From Actinomycetes bacterium (GTDB lineage: Bacteria > Actinomycetota > Acidimicrobiia > Acidimicrobiales > RAAP-2): a stretch of DNA of 9,645 nt. Below the pieces are notes generated by a model that did no database searches, had not been told where the DNA came from, and saw only the letters and a list, made by a program, of their open reading frames with translations. The position numbers were made by a program, and so were the translations under genes. The DNA lies in assembly GCA_021826655.1 (NCBI GenBank), contig JAKAZC010000085.1, positions 1 through 9,645 of the forward strand. The letters are read 5' to 3'. Numbering within the stretch: the first letter of the stretch is position 1; each line of letters opens with the position of its first letter. This document shows positions 1-6,484 of this stretch, one piece after another.

Positions 1-1335
1 CGCCATGGCGGTGACCCCCGACCCGTGGGTGCCCGCCAACAGGAACGGCTGCGTGGCGGAGCCGTCGGCGGGGGCGGACGTCAGATCGGACGCGGGCAGG
101 ACGAGCTGGTGGTAGCCGTCGGCGGCCAGCGTGTTCACGGTTGCCGTGTCCAGCGCGTCCCCCGTGATCCACGGTCCGAGGCCACCTGCGGCTGTGGGGG
201 CCGGCCGGCCGGTGGCCCCGGCGACCACCTGGGTGCCCCGGGTCACCTGCTGGGCGAGTTCGGAGGTGAGCCCGCCACCGACCAGTGCCGCGGCGTCGAC
301 CGGGGTGAAGGGGGCGGCGGTCACCTGGTGCACGTCGGGCGAGGCGGCCAGCTGGCCGAGCTGGGTGAGTACGGAGGTGTGCGGGCCGCCGGCCACGAGT
401 CCCACGGTCTGCCCACTGACCTGCAGGGTGAGGGGGACGGCCTGATGCACCGGGGAGTCGATCACGGCGACCGTACCGGCGACGGCCGACAGCGCCGCGT
501 TCGGCGTGGTGAGCGCGCTCGTCGGTCGGGCGAGCAGCGCCGCCGGCGACGGGGCCCGCGCTGCCCGCTGGGTCACCTGGACGGGGAGCACCACGGCGAC
601 CCGCAACCGCTGGGTGGTGGCCGCGGCCTCCGTGTAGACGAGCTCGGTGGTGATCGAACCGAGCACCGAGCCGGACGACGTGTCGACCACCTGCACGCGC
701 ACCGGGTACACACCTGCCGGAAACGACTGGCACTGCCCGGCCACGGGGAGCAGGTGGATGGTGAACGGGGACGCCGCAGCCACGGAGCCGGAGCCGGTGT
801 CACCTACGTCGACAGGGATGGACAGGTCGACACCCCCGCCGACGACGGTCGGCAGGGCGCTGAGGGCGACGGGGGCCGTTGTCGACGACACCGGTGTGCC
901 CGTCGGGCCCGATCCCACCGACTGGTCGAAGCCGGAGACGCTGGACAGGCACGGGTAGACGGACACGGAGAACCCGAGCCGTGAGGCGGGGAGACTCGTC
1001 GACGCGGCGCGCAGGTGGAGGTCGAACGCCTGTCCGGGTGCACCCGTCACCCACGGGGTCTGGGACAGGAGCACCAGGGCGGGCGACGGCGGATCGAGCA
1101 CCGTGGAGCCCCCGGCCGCCGGCGACGCGACGGCGAGGTCGGGGTGGCCGAGGAGCGCGGCCACCAGGATCCCGGCGGCGACTCCGACGGCTCCGCCGGC
1201 CCGGGACCAGCGCCGCCGTCCGCCCGTCGGCGCCACCGGTCCGGCACCCGACCGGGTTGCGGACCCGCCCTCGGCCGGTCCGGTGCCGCCGGGGTCGCTG
1301 CCCCGTGGGCAGGTTCTCGCTCGTTGCCGGTCCAC
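1..1335 (-). CDS. DUF6049-like secreted/anchored protein, N-terminal part (runs off left edge)
   Basis: The minus strand is open without a stop from a GTG at 1335 to the window edge (445 codons); the C-terminus lies outside. An Arg-rich stretch (GGRRRWSR) is followed by a hydrophobic run (AVGVAAGILVAALLG, about residues 48-62) and an Ala/Ser-rich segment, which is a signal peptide or signal anchor. Later come alternating beta-type segments including GVYPVRVQVVD (near 208-218) and VAVVLPV (near 246-252), then DGYHQLVLP close to the edge. These match my memory of the DUF6049 family, large extracytoplasmic actinobacterial proteins found next to pcnA and murJ; the function is unknown. The start is uncertain. 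GTG 1335 sits just after a -10-like hexamer, but GTG 1236 would give an ordinary signal peptide n-region (MAPTGGRRRWSR), and the extra 33 residues are low-complexity with weaker codon bias. Neither start has a good ribosome binding site. Confidence 0.72.
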   Translation of the reverse strand, partial: MDRQRARTCPRGSDPGGTGPAEGGSATRSGAGPVAPTGGRRRWSRAGGAVGVAAGILVAALLGHPDLAVASPAAGGSTVLDPPSPALVLLSQTPWVTGAPGQAFDLHLRAASTSLPASRLGFSVSVYPCLSSVSGFDQSVGSGPTGTPVSSTTAPVALSALPTVVGGGVDLSIPVDVGDTGSGSVAAASPFTIHLLPVAGQCQSFPAGVYPVRVQVVDTSSGSVLGSITTELVYTEAAATTQRLRVAVVLPVQVTQRAARAPSPAALLARPTSALTTPNAALSAVAGTVAVIDSPVHQAVPLTLQVSGQTVGLVAGGPHTSVLTQLGQLAASPDVHQVTAAPFTPVDAAALVGGGLTSELAQQVTRGTQVVAGATGRPAPTAAGGLGPWITGDALDTATVNTLAADGYHQLVLPASDLTSAPADGSATQPFLLAGTHGSGVTAMA

Positions 1336-1345
1336 GTCGAACCGC

Positions 1346-1351
1346 AGCCTA
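1346..1351 (-). promoter_or_regulatory. -10-like hexamer TAGGCT for the DUF6049-like gene
   Basis: On the minus strand TAGGCT lies 10 nt before the GTG at 1335, fitting the actinobacterial TANNNT -10 pattern and predicting a very short or absent 5' leader. No convincing -35 is visible. It lies within the pcnA promoter region on the other strand, so the two divergent promoters must share or compete for the same 41 bp. Confidence 0.35.
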
Positions 1352-1363
1352 CGTCAGCCGAAC

Positions 1364-1369
1364 TACCCT
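1364..1369 (+). promoter_or_regulatory. -10-like hexamer TACCCT, leaderless promoter for pcnA
   Basis: TACCCT ends 7 nt before the GTG at 1377, so transcription would begin on or next to the start codon. No Shine-Dalgarno sequence precedes this GTG, which agrees with leaderless translation, common in actinobacteria. The same hexamer is found at nearly the same distance before the gene at 4939. No clear -35 is seen. Confidence 0.5.
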
Positions 1370-1376
1370 CGGCTGC

Positions 1377-2777
1377 GTGTTCCCCGAGCGCCTGCGACCC
1401 CTGGTCGACGCCACCTCCGAGCTGTCGGACCGCTTCGCTTCGGCCGGCCACACGCTCTACCTGGTGGGTGGTTCGGTCCGCGACGCCATCGTGGCGGGGG
1501 GCGGGGCATGGGCGCCGGCGGACGCCGCGGCCGACCTGGACTTCACCACCGACGCCCGGCCGGACGACATCGAGGCGGTGGTGCGGGGATGGGCCGATGC
1601 CGTGTGGACCCAGGGCAAGCGGTTCGGGACGATCGCCTGTCTGCGGGGTGACGAGAAGTACGAGATCACCACCCATCGGGCCGAGGCCTACCACCCGGAC
1701 TCGCGGAAACCCGAGGTCGCATTCGGCGACCGGATCGAGGACGACCTGGCGCGTCGCGACTTCACGATCAACGCCATGGCCCTCCGGCTTCCCGAGCTCG
1801 AGCTGATCGACCCCTTCGGTGGCCTGACGGACGTCGCCGAACGGCGGTTGCGGACGCCACTCGATCCCGACGTCTCCTTCGCCGACGACCCGTTGCGCAT
1901 GCTGCGGGCGGCGCGGTTCATGGCCAAGCTCGAACTCGAGCCCACCGAGGAGCTGGTGGCGGCCGTGCGTTCGGGGCGAGGTCGCCTGGGGATCGTCTCC
2001 GCCGAGCGGGTCCGGGACGAGCTGGACAAGATCATGGTGGTGCCGGTCCCTTCGACCGCCCTCTGGTTCATCGTCCGCACCGGCCTCGCCGAGGAGTTCC
2101 TCCCGGAACTTCCCGGACTGGCCCTGGAGCAGGATCCCGTCCACCGCCACAAGGACGTGCTCGGTCACACGCTGGCGGTCGTCGACAAGACGTCGCCGGA
2201 CCGGCTCCTCCGCCTGGCCGCCCTGTTCCACGACGTCGGGAAGCCACGGACCCGCGCATTCGCCGACGGTGGGGTGACGTTCCACCACCACGAGGTGGTG
2301 GGTGCGCGCATGACGCGCAAGCGCATGCAGGCACTGCGCTACCCGAACGACGAGATCGACCTGGTCACGGAGCTGGTCAACCTCCACCTCCGCTTCCACA
2401 CGTACCGCCTGGGGTGGACGGACCGTGCTGTGCGGCGCTACGTACGAGACGCCGGTCCGCTCCTCGACCGGCTCAACGAGCTGACCAGGTGCGACTGCAC
2501 GACCCGCAACGCCACCAAGGCCCGGGCCCTCGATCGGCGGATGGACGAACTGGTGGCCCGGATCGCTCAGCTACGCGAGCAGGAGGAACTCGACGCCATC
2601 CGCCCGGACCTCGACGGGGCGCAGGTCATGGCCCACCTCGGCATCCCGCCGGGCCGCGCGGTCGGCGAGGCCCTCGACCATCTGCTGGAACTCCGGATGG
2701 ACGAAGGTCCCCTGGGTGAGGAGGAGGCCCGCTGTCGGCTGGACTCGTGGTGGGCGGGACGGGAGACCCCGGCCTGA
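1377..2777 (+). CDS. pcnA: CCA tRNA nucleotidyltransferase (HD-domain type)
   Basis: This 466-aa enzyme adds or repairs the 3'-terminal CCA of tRNAs from CTP and ATP in the cytoplasm (EC 2.7.7.72). The nucleotidyltransferase head is complete: GGSVRD at 31-36, the metal-binding DLD at 53-55, RRDFTINAMA at 126-135, DPFGG at 145-149 and the nucleotide-selecting block DPLRMLRAAR at 171-180. An HD domain follows (HRHKDVLGHT near 256-265, LFHDVGKP at 283-290 with His285/Asp286), then a helical tRNA-binding tail. The length is normal for the actinobacterial family. The frame stays open far upstream, but homology begins just after GTG 1377, where a -10-like TACCCT points to a leaderless start. The gene diverges from the DUF6049-like gene, a usual partner, and converges with ino1 after 34 bp. 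Whether the HD domain is catalytically active as a phosphohydrolase cannot be read from the sequence. Confidence 0.93.
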   Translation: MFPERLRPLVDATSELSDRFASAGHTLYLVGGSVRDAIVAGGGAWAPADAAADLDFTTDARPDDIEAVVRGWADAVWTQGKRFGTIACLRGDEKYEITTHRAEAYHPDSRKPEVAFGDRIEDDLARRDFTINAMALRLPELELIDPFGGLTDVAERRLRTPLDPDVSFADDPLRMLRAARFMAKLELEPTEELVAAVRSGRGRLGIVSAERVRDELDKIMVVPVPSTALWFIVRTGLAEEFLPELPGLALEQDPVHRHKDVLGHTLAVVDKTSPDRLLRLAALFHDVGKPRTRAFADGGVTFHHHEVVGARMTRKRMQALRYPNDEIDLVTELVNLHLRFHTYRLGWTDRAVRRYVRDAGPLLDRLNELTRCDCTTRNATKARALDRRMDELVARIAQLREQEELDAIRPDLDGAQVMAHLGIPPGRAVGEALDHLLELRMDEGPLGEEEARCRLDSWWAGRETPA

Positions 2778-2811
2778 AGGACTCCGGACCGACCCGGCCC
2801 GTGGAGGTCGT

Positions 2812-3909
2812 TCATTCCTCGGGCCAGACGGGTCCCGGGTCGCCGGCGGCGAACGACTCGACCATCTCGTGGGCGACGTCGTCGTGGTACTGCACGGGAG
2901 GTGACTTCATGAAGTAGGCGGACGGCCCGAGCAGGGGTCCGCCGATGCCCCGGTCCAGGGCCACCTTTGCGCAGCGCACCGCGTCGATGATCACTCCCGC
3001 GGAGTTGGGGGAGTCCCATACCTCGAGCTTCAGTTCGAGGTTGAGGGGCACGTCGCCGAAGTTGCGTCCCTCCATCCGGATGTAGGCCCACTTGCGGTCG
3101 TGGAGCCACGGCACGTGGTCCGACGGCCCGATGTGGACGTCGTCGGCGTCGAGGTCGCCGTTCTCGATCTGACTGGTGACCGCCTGGGTCTTCGAGACCT
3201 TCTTCGACTCGAGCCGGTCACGCTCCAACATGTTCTTGAAGTCCATGTTGCCGCCGACGTTGAGCTGGTAGGTGTGGTCGAGGGCCAGGCCGCGGTCTTC
3301 GAAGAGACGGGTGAGGATCCGGTGGACGATGGTCGATCCCACCTGGCTCTTGATGTCGTCGCCGACGATGGGTAGCCCGGCGTCGTGGAACTTGCGGGCC
3401 CACGCCGGGTCCGAGGCGATGAACACCGGTATGGCGTTGACGAAGCCGATCCCGGCCTGCAGGCAGGCATCCGCGTAGAAACGCTGGGCCTGCTCGGAAC
3501 CGACGGGCAGGTAGCTGACCATGACCTCGGCTCCCGAGTCCTTCAGGGCGGCCACGACGTCGACCGGATCGGCCGGTGACTCCTCGACGGTCTCCCGGTA
3601 GTACTTGCCGAATCCGTCCAACGTGGGGCCCCGCTGGACGGTGACACCCAGGTCGCCCACCGTGGCGAATCGGATCGTGTTGTTCTGACCGGCGAAGATG
3701 GCCTTGCCGAGATCGGTGCCGACCTTGGTGGCGTCGACGTCGAAGGCGGCCACGAACTCGAGATCGCCGACGTGGTAGCCGCCGAGGACCACGTGCATCA
3801 GGCCCGGCACGGACTCGCCGGACTCGGCGTCGCGGTAGTACTCCACGCCCTGGATCAGCGAACTTGCGCAGTTGCCCACGCCGGCGATCGCCACTCGGAT
3901 CTTGCTCAT
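2812..3909 (-). CDS. ino1: inositol-3-phosphate synthase (myo-inositol-1-phosphate synthase)
   Basis: The 365-aa product converts glucose 6-phosphate to 1D-myo-inositol 3-phosphate with NAD (EC 5.5.1.4), the entry step to phosphatidylinositol and mycothiol in actinobacteria. A Rossmann-type start ([18 protein letters not shown], GxGxxA-like loop at 10-15), FDVDATKVG at 56-64 and downstream blocks [11 protein letters not shown] and [12 protein letters not shown] identify the short actinobacterial form, of normal length. The ATG at 3909 is preceded by GAAGGGAA at good Shine-Dalgarno spacing; the open frame beyond it is not coding. It lies 76 nt downstream of the PadR gene on the same strand, an arrangement I recall from mycobacteria (Rv0047c-Rv0046c), so the two may be co-transcribed. 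I see no clear separate promoter in the gap. The gene converges with pcnA. Confidence 0.95.
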   Translation of the reverse strand: MSKIRVAIAGVGNCASSLIQGVEYYRDAESGESVPGLMHVVLGGYHVGDLEFVAAFDVDATKVGTDLGKAIFAGQNNTIRFATVGDLGVTVQRGPTLDGFGKYYRETVEESPADPVDVVAALKDSGAEVMVSYLPVGSEQAQRFYADACLQAGIGFVNAIPVFIASDPAWARKFHDAGLPIVGDDIKSQVGSTIVHRILTRLFEDRGLALDHTYQLNVGGNMDFKNMLERDRLESKKVSKTQAVTSQIENGDLDADDVHIGPSDHVPWLHDRKWAYIRMEGRNFGDVPLNLELKLEVWDSPNSAGVIIDAVRCAKVALDRGIGGPLLGPSAYFMKSPPVQYHDDVAHEMVESFAAGDPGPVWPEE

Positions 3910-3985
3910 CGTACGGTTCCCTTCATCTGTGTGGATGCGCCCGGTGGGGACGCGCTGACTGGTGCGCCCCGGCGGGTGCGGGCTC

Positions 3986-4735
3986 TCATGACGCCCCCGA
4001 GGGGGAGGTCGTGGACAAGGTGCCCCCCGTGCGGGGCTCACCGAGATCCGTGTCGGGTACGGCGTCTGCGCCCCCGGCCGTTCCGCCACCGGCGGCGACC
4101 GACGGCATGGGCGGACCGGCGGTGTCGACCCGGCCCGACGCCTGCTTCTGGCGCTCGGCCTCGACGAGGCGGTCGAGCCAGTCGATGTCGTGCTCCGTCG
4201 CCTCGGTGCTGTGTTCGACCAGCGACCGCCTGTAGTCGTCGAGGCGTTCCCCCGAGGCACGCACCAGGTCGGTGGCGAGCCGCCGGGTCAGCTGGGCCCG
4301 ACGTCGCTCGAGCAGGGCGAGCCGCGCCGACGGGGCCAGGTGCCGGGCGAACGCCAGCCGGAGGCCGAAACTACGGGCGTCGTCGGTCCCCGGCGGCTCG
4401 TCACCCTCGAGCAACTGCTCGAACAGGGACCGGCCGGCGTCGGTGATCCGGTACACCTTCCGGGAGCGCTTGGTCCCGATCGTCGCACCGGAGCGGCGGG
4501 CCCGCAGGCCGGCCCGTTCACCACCCAGTGAGCCGGTGGCCGGCAGGGGTGCGGAGGCCCCCCCCGAAGCGGTGACCGCGACCGCACCGGACCGCTCCAG
4601 GCGGGACAGCGCGGGGTAGAGGGAGCCGAACGAGACGTTGGCGAAGAGCCCGAGCTCGTCCCGCAGCCGCCGGCGGATCTCGTAACCGTGCATCTCCTGC
4701 TCGACGAGGAGGCCGAGGATGGCGAGGTCGAGCAC
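3986..4735 (-). CDS. PadR-family transcriptional regulator
   Basis: This is a probable dimeric winged-helix DNA-binding regulator (249 aa from GTG 4735). Residues 2-50 are a typical PadR N-domain: [19 protein letters not shown], then [17 protein letters not shown]. The wing is enlarged by an Arg/Gly/Ala-rich stretch of about 35 residues (55-90) before [10 protein letters not shown], which I believe also occurs in related actinobacterial regulators. The C-terminal half (LRLAFARHL, a run of [13 protein letters not shown] helices, [13 protein letters not shown]) should form the dimerisation helices. The last 40 or so residues are Gly/Ala/Pro-rich and probably disordered. I place the start at 4735 because homologues begin near MLELAILGLL; GTG 4774 would add 13 unremarkable residues, and neither has a strong ribosome binding site. 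An operator-like repeat lies upstream and ino1 downstream. The effector is unknown; control of itself and of ino1 is inference. Confidence 0.88.
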   Translation of the reverse strand: MLDLAILGLLVEQEMHGYEIRRRLRDELGLFANVSFGSLYPALSRLERSGAVAVTASGGASAPLPATGSLGGERAGLRARRSGATIGTKRSRKVYRITDAGRSLFEQLLEGDEPPGTDDARSFGLRLAFARHLAPSARLALLERRRAQLTRRLATDLVRASGERLDDYRRSLVEHSTEATEHDIDWLDRLVEAERQKQASGRVDTAGPPMPSVAAGGGTAGGADAVPDTDLGEPRTGGTLSTTSPSGAS

Positions 4736-4816
4736 GTCAGATCCGACGGCCGGGGCCGGACCGACCGACGGCACGGCCGGGGCCGGTGTGTGTGTTCACG
4801 GGCTGCACACCCGCCA

Positions 4817-4857
4817 CGATACATCAATTCGATGTATCGGGTTGATACATCGAATTG
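4817..4857. promoter_or_regulatory. Operator-like array of three alternating half-sites upstream of PadR
   Basis: The 8-mer GATACATC occurs at 4818-4825 and 4844-4851 and its reverse complement GATGTATC at 4831-4838, all 13 bp apart. This makes two overlapping perfect palindromes: 9-bp arms CGATACATC/GATGTATCG around 5 bp (4817-4839), and 14-bp arms CAATTCGATGTATC/GATACATCGAATTG around 5 bp (4825-4857). The island is AT-rich in a GC-rich background and lies between the divergent PadR and DUF5318-type genes. PadR proteins commonly bind ATGT...ACAT dyads and repress themselves, so an autoregulatory operator overlapping the PadR promoter is the best reading. The binding protein is inferred. Confidence 0.72.
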
Positions 4858-4892
4858 GAACACCGCTGAGCCCGACGGTCCCGGGGCCCTCC

Positions 4893-4914
4893 GCCGGAGG
4901 TCGGCGCCTCCGGC
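4893..4914. repeat. Short perfect inverted repeat (8-bp arms, 6-nt loop)
   Basis: GCCGGAGG (4893-4900) and CCTCCGGC (4907-4914) flank TCGGCG. The repeat lies just upstream of the TACCCT hexamer of the gene at 4939, overlapping where a -35 element would be. It could be a second operator, or GC-rich chance. Confidence 0.35.
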
Positions 4915-4926
4915 AGGGCCAGGCGA

Positions 4927-4932
4927 TACCCT
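4927..4932 (+). promoter_or_regulatory. -10-like hexamer TACCCT, leaderless promoter for the DUF5318-type gene
   Basis: TACCCT ends 6 nt before the GTG at 4939, and no Shine-Dalgarno sequence is present. This repeats the pcnA arrangement (same hexamer, 7 nt before GTG) and predicts a leaderless transcript. Confidence 0.5.
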
Positions 4933-4938
4933 GGCCTG

Positions 4939-5382
4939 GTGAGCTTCCGACCCGGAGCGCTCGACGGCGTGCAGACCTCCCCCACCGGGGGCCGGGTCGA
5001 GTACCTCCTCGCCCGCAATTCGGTGATCCGCGAGTACCGCAAGGGGCGGCTCTCCCGCCTCGACGTGTGCGACGCACACCCCGAGCTGATCCGGGCTGCC
5101 ACCAACCTCGGTCGACCGATGGGCGTGGTGTGCCCGATCTGCGAGGAGTCGGACCTGGTCGACGTGACCTTCGTCTTCGGTGCGAAGCTCCCGGCGGGTG
5201 GCCGGTGCGTGGCCTCCCAGACCGAGCGCACCCGCTACTGGCGCCGCAAGGAGCCGGTCGTCTGCTACGTGATCGAGGTCTGCTGCGGCTGCCGGTGGAA
5301 CCATCTGGCACGCATGTATCCGGCCGGCGCCGGCGTCGAAGCCGTCGCGCGCAAGCCAGTGCGGAGTCGCACCACCCGGTGA
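4939..5382 (+). CDS. DUF5318-type small cysteine-pair protein
   Basis: This 147-aa cytosolic protein has no signal peptide or membrane segment. It carries two cysteine pairs, CPIC at 65-68 and CCGC at 115-118, which together suggest a zinc ribbon-like metal site. The N-terminal half is helical (VEYLLARNSVIREYRKGRLSR) with DVCDAHPELIRAA; between the cysteine pairs lies a basic segment (TERTRYWRRKE), which could contact nucleic acid. I assign it to DUF5318 from its position divergent to PadR/ino1, its size and its cysteine pattern, as recalled for mycobacterial Rv0049; its biochemical role is unknown. The start at GTG 4939 fits the leaderless promoter. A strong hairpin follows 6 nt after the stop, so it is probably monocistronic. 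Confidence 0.75.
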   Translation: MSFRPGALDGVQTSPTGGRVEYLLARNSVIREYRKGRLSRLDVCDAHPELIRAATNLGRPMGVVCPICEESDLVDVTFVFGAKLPAGGRCVASQTERTRYWRRKEPVVCYVIEVCCGCRWNHLARMYPAGAGVEAVARKPVRSRTTR

Positions 5383-5388
5383 TCGGCC

Positions 5389-5419
5389 GGGCGCTCGGGT
5401 CCTGAGGATCCCGGCGCCC
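5389..5419 (+). terminator. GC-rich hairpin after the DUF5318-type gene
   Basis: GGGCGC (5389-5394) pairs with GCGCCC (5414-5419), and after a bulged T CGGG (5396-5399) pairs with CCCG (5410-5413): ten pairs around a 10-nt loop. It starts 6 nt after the stop codon. There is no T-tract, so it would be a U-less terminator or a 3'-stabilising hairpin. Confidence 0.45.
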
Positions 5420-5443
5420 CTGTCGCACGTCGGGGCCGCGGAG

Positions 5444-5449
5444 TACGAT
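5444..5449 (+). promoter_or_regulatory. -10-like hexamer TACGAT upstream of panB
   Basis: TACGAT fits the TANNNT pattern and lies between the hairpin ending at 5419 and the panB start. It predicts a transcript starting near 5455-5457 with a leader of about 80 nt. The -35 (TGTCGC at 5421-5426, 17-nt spacer) is weak. Confidence 0.35.
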
Positions 5450-5453
5450 GGCC

Positions 5454-5528
5454 ATGCACCAGCTCGTGCTCCGCGGGGCCCGCCCCGCCGATGCCGCCGG
5501 CAGCCTACGGGCGCTGGACGGTCGATGA
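5454..5528 (+). CDS. Possible 24-aa upstream ORF before panB
   Basis: An ATG at 5454 opens a 24-codon frame (starting MHQLVLRGARPADAAG) whose TGA at 5526-5528 overlaps the panB Shine-Dalgarno sequence, 10 nt before the panB ATG. The spacing would allow translational coupling to panB. It has no ribosome binding site, and the ATG may lie slightly upstream of the predicted transcript start; an in-frame GTG at 5466 is an alternative. It resembles no leader peptide I know and may be chance. Confidence 0.18.
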   Translation: MHQLVLRGARPADAAGSLRALDGR

Positions 5529-5538
5529 GGAGGAACCC

Positions 5539-6354
5539 ATGTCCGATCCACGGTCCGCGCCGATGACCGTCCCCACGGTCCGCGCCGCGAAGGTCCGCGA
5601 CGGGCACGCGCCCCTGGTGATGGTCACCGCGTATGACGCACCCGGTGCCCGCATCGCCGACGCCGGCGGTGTCGACCTCATCCTGGTGGGCGATTCGGTG
5701 GCCAACGTGGTGCTCGGGTACGAGGACACGCTGCAGGTGACGGTCGGCGACATGGCCCACCATGTGGGCGCCGTCGCACGCGCCCGACCCGGTGCCCTGA
5801 TCGTAGGGGACCTTCCATGGATGAGCTACCACGTGGACGCCCCCGATACCGTCCGGAACGCGGCGACGCTGATCCGGGCCGGTGCCCAGTGCGTCAAGCT
5901 GGAGGGTGGTGCCGTGCGCACCCCGATGATCGAGGCCCTCGTCGCCGCGGAGATCCCGGTCATGGGGCACATCGGGCTCACCCCGCAGTCCGTGCACACC
6001 TTCGGCGGGTTCCGCATCCAGGCGCGGGACGACGACGCAGCCCGTCGACTGGTCGCCGACGCCCGGGCGGTGGAGGCGGCCGGAGCGTTCGCAGGGTGCG
6101 GCTAGGGGGTCCCCGGGAAGGTCGGGGCGGCGGTGACCGAGGCCCTCGACGTCCCCACGATCGGGATCGGGGCCGGCCCGCACTGCGACGGCCAGGTCCT
6201 GGTCCTGCACGACCTCCTGGGCGTGACGCCGCGGACGGCCAAGTTCGTCAGGCGCTACGCGGCCCTGGCCGACGACGCCACGGCCGCGGTGGCCGCCTAC
6301 GCCGCCGACGTACGGTCGGGGGCCTTCCCGGCCGACGCGGAGGTCTACCACTGA
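5539..6354 (+). pseudogene. panB: 3-methyl-2-oxobutanoate hydroxymethyltransferase with in-frame amber codon
   Basis: PanB makes ketopantoate from 2-oxoisovalerate and methylene-tetrahydrofolate (EC 2.1.2.11), the first committed step to pantothenate and CoA. The full frame would encode 271 aa, normal for the family. The 5' part (5539-6102, 188 codons) has TAYDAPGARIADAGGVD, VGDS with metal ligand Asp52, GDLPWMSY with Asp91, and KLEGG with Glu122. The 3' part continues in the same frame ([24 protein letters not shown] to the TGA at 6352). Between them AGAFA is followed by G-C-G-TAG (stop at 6103-6105) and then GVPGKV, where homologues read roughly VVLE plus VP. The amber codon falls on the catalytic glutamate (Glu181 in E. 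coli). There is no net frame change. The ATG at 5539 has an excellent GAGGAGGAA site. It is either a recent pseudogene or a local sequence error. Confidence 0.88.
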
Positions 6355-6362
6355 CCGTCGGC

Positions 6363-6368
6363 TAGAGT
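6363..6368 (+). promoter_or_regulatory. Possible -10 hexamer TAGAGT for the rpsF operon
   Basis: TAGAGT lies 8 nt after the panB stop. It would start a transcript near 6375 and give rpsF a leader of about 110 nt containing the paired hairpins at 6427-6462. No good -35 is visible. Confidence 0.3.
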
Positions 6369-6426
6369 GGTCTGGCTGTTCCGGCCACCGCGCAGCTTCG
6401 ACAGGTGGTCGTCAATGTTCCGACCT

Positions 6427-6462
6427 GCCCCACGCCGTGGGGCTCGGGTGCAGCGCACCCGA
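6427..6462 (+). promoter_or_regulatory. rpsF leader with two back-to-back perfect hairpins
   Basis: GCCCCAC/GTGGGGC (6427-6443, 7 bp, loop GCC) is followed at once by TCGGGTGC/GCACCCGA (6444-6462, 8 bp, loop AGC). The Shine-Dalgarno sequence AGAGGGAGGTG (6466-6476) begins 4 nt later. A weaker helix, GGTCG/CGACC, lies before them (about 6403-6425). In many bacteria the S6:S18 complex represses this operon by binding a CCG-containing leader helix. The CCG at the tip of the first hairpin and the location make autoregulation plausible, but I cannot match the published consensus by eye. Confidence 0.5.
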
Positions 6463-6484
6463 TCCAGAGGGAGGTGTGCCGTTC

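Noticed and set aside
25..984. Long plus-strand open frames at the left end (25-984 and 131-445).
   Set aside because: They are antisense to the DUF6049-like gene, which has coherent protein features in its own frame; the plus-strand translations are Gly/Arg/His-rich without domains.
1047..2399. A 450-codon minus-strand open frame over pcnA.
   Set aside because: Shadow of GC-rich codon bias opposite a fully recognisable pcnA.
4787..4797. Short GT run (ggtgtgtgtgt) as a phase-variable repeat.
   Set aside because: Only about four to five dinucleotide units in a spacer, too few to suggest slippage control.
6103..6105. Pyrrolysine or suppressor read-through of the panB amber codon.
   Set aside because: The residues just before the stop also depart from the family and the position needs a catalytic glutamate, so recoding is unlikely to restore function; no recoding element is visible.
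4288..6351. A 687-codon minus-strand open frame across PadR, DUF5318 and panB.
   Set aside because: It is an out-of-frame shadow of PadR and antisense to two recognised genes; its length reflects GC content.
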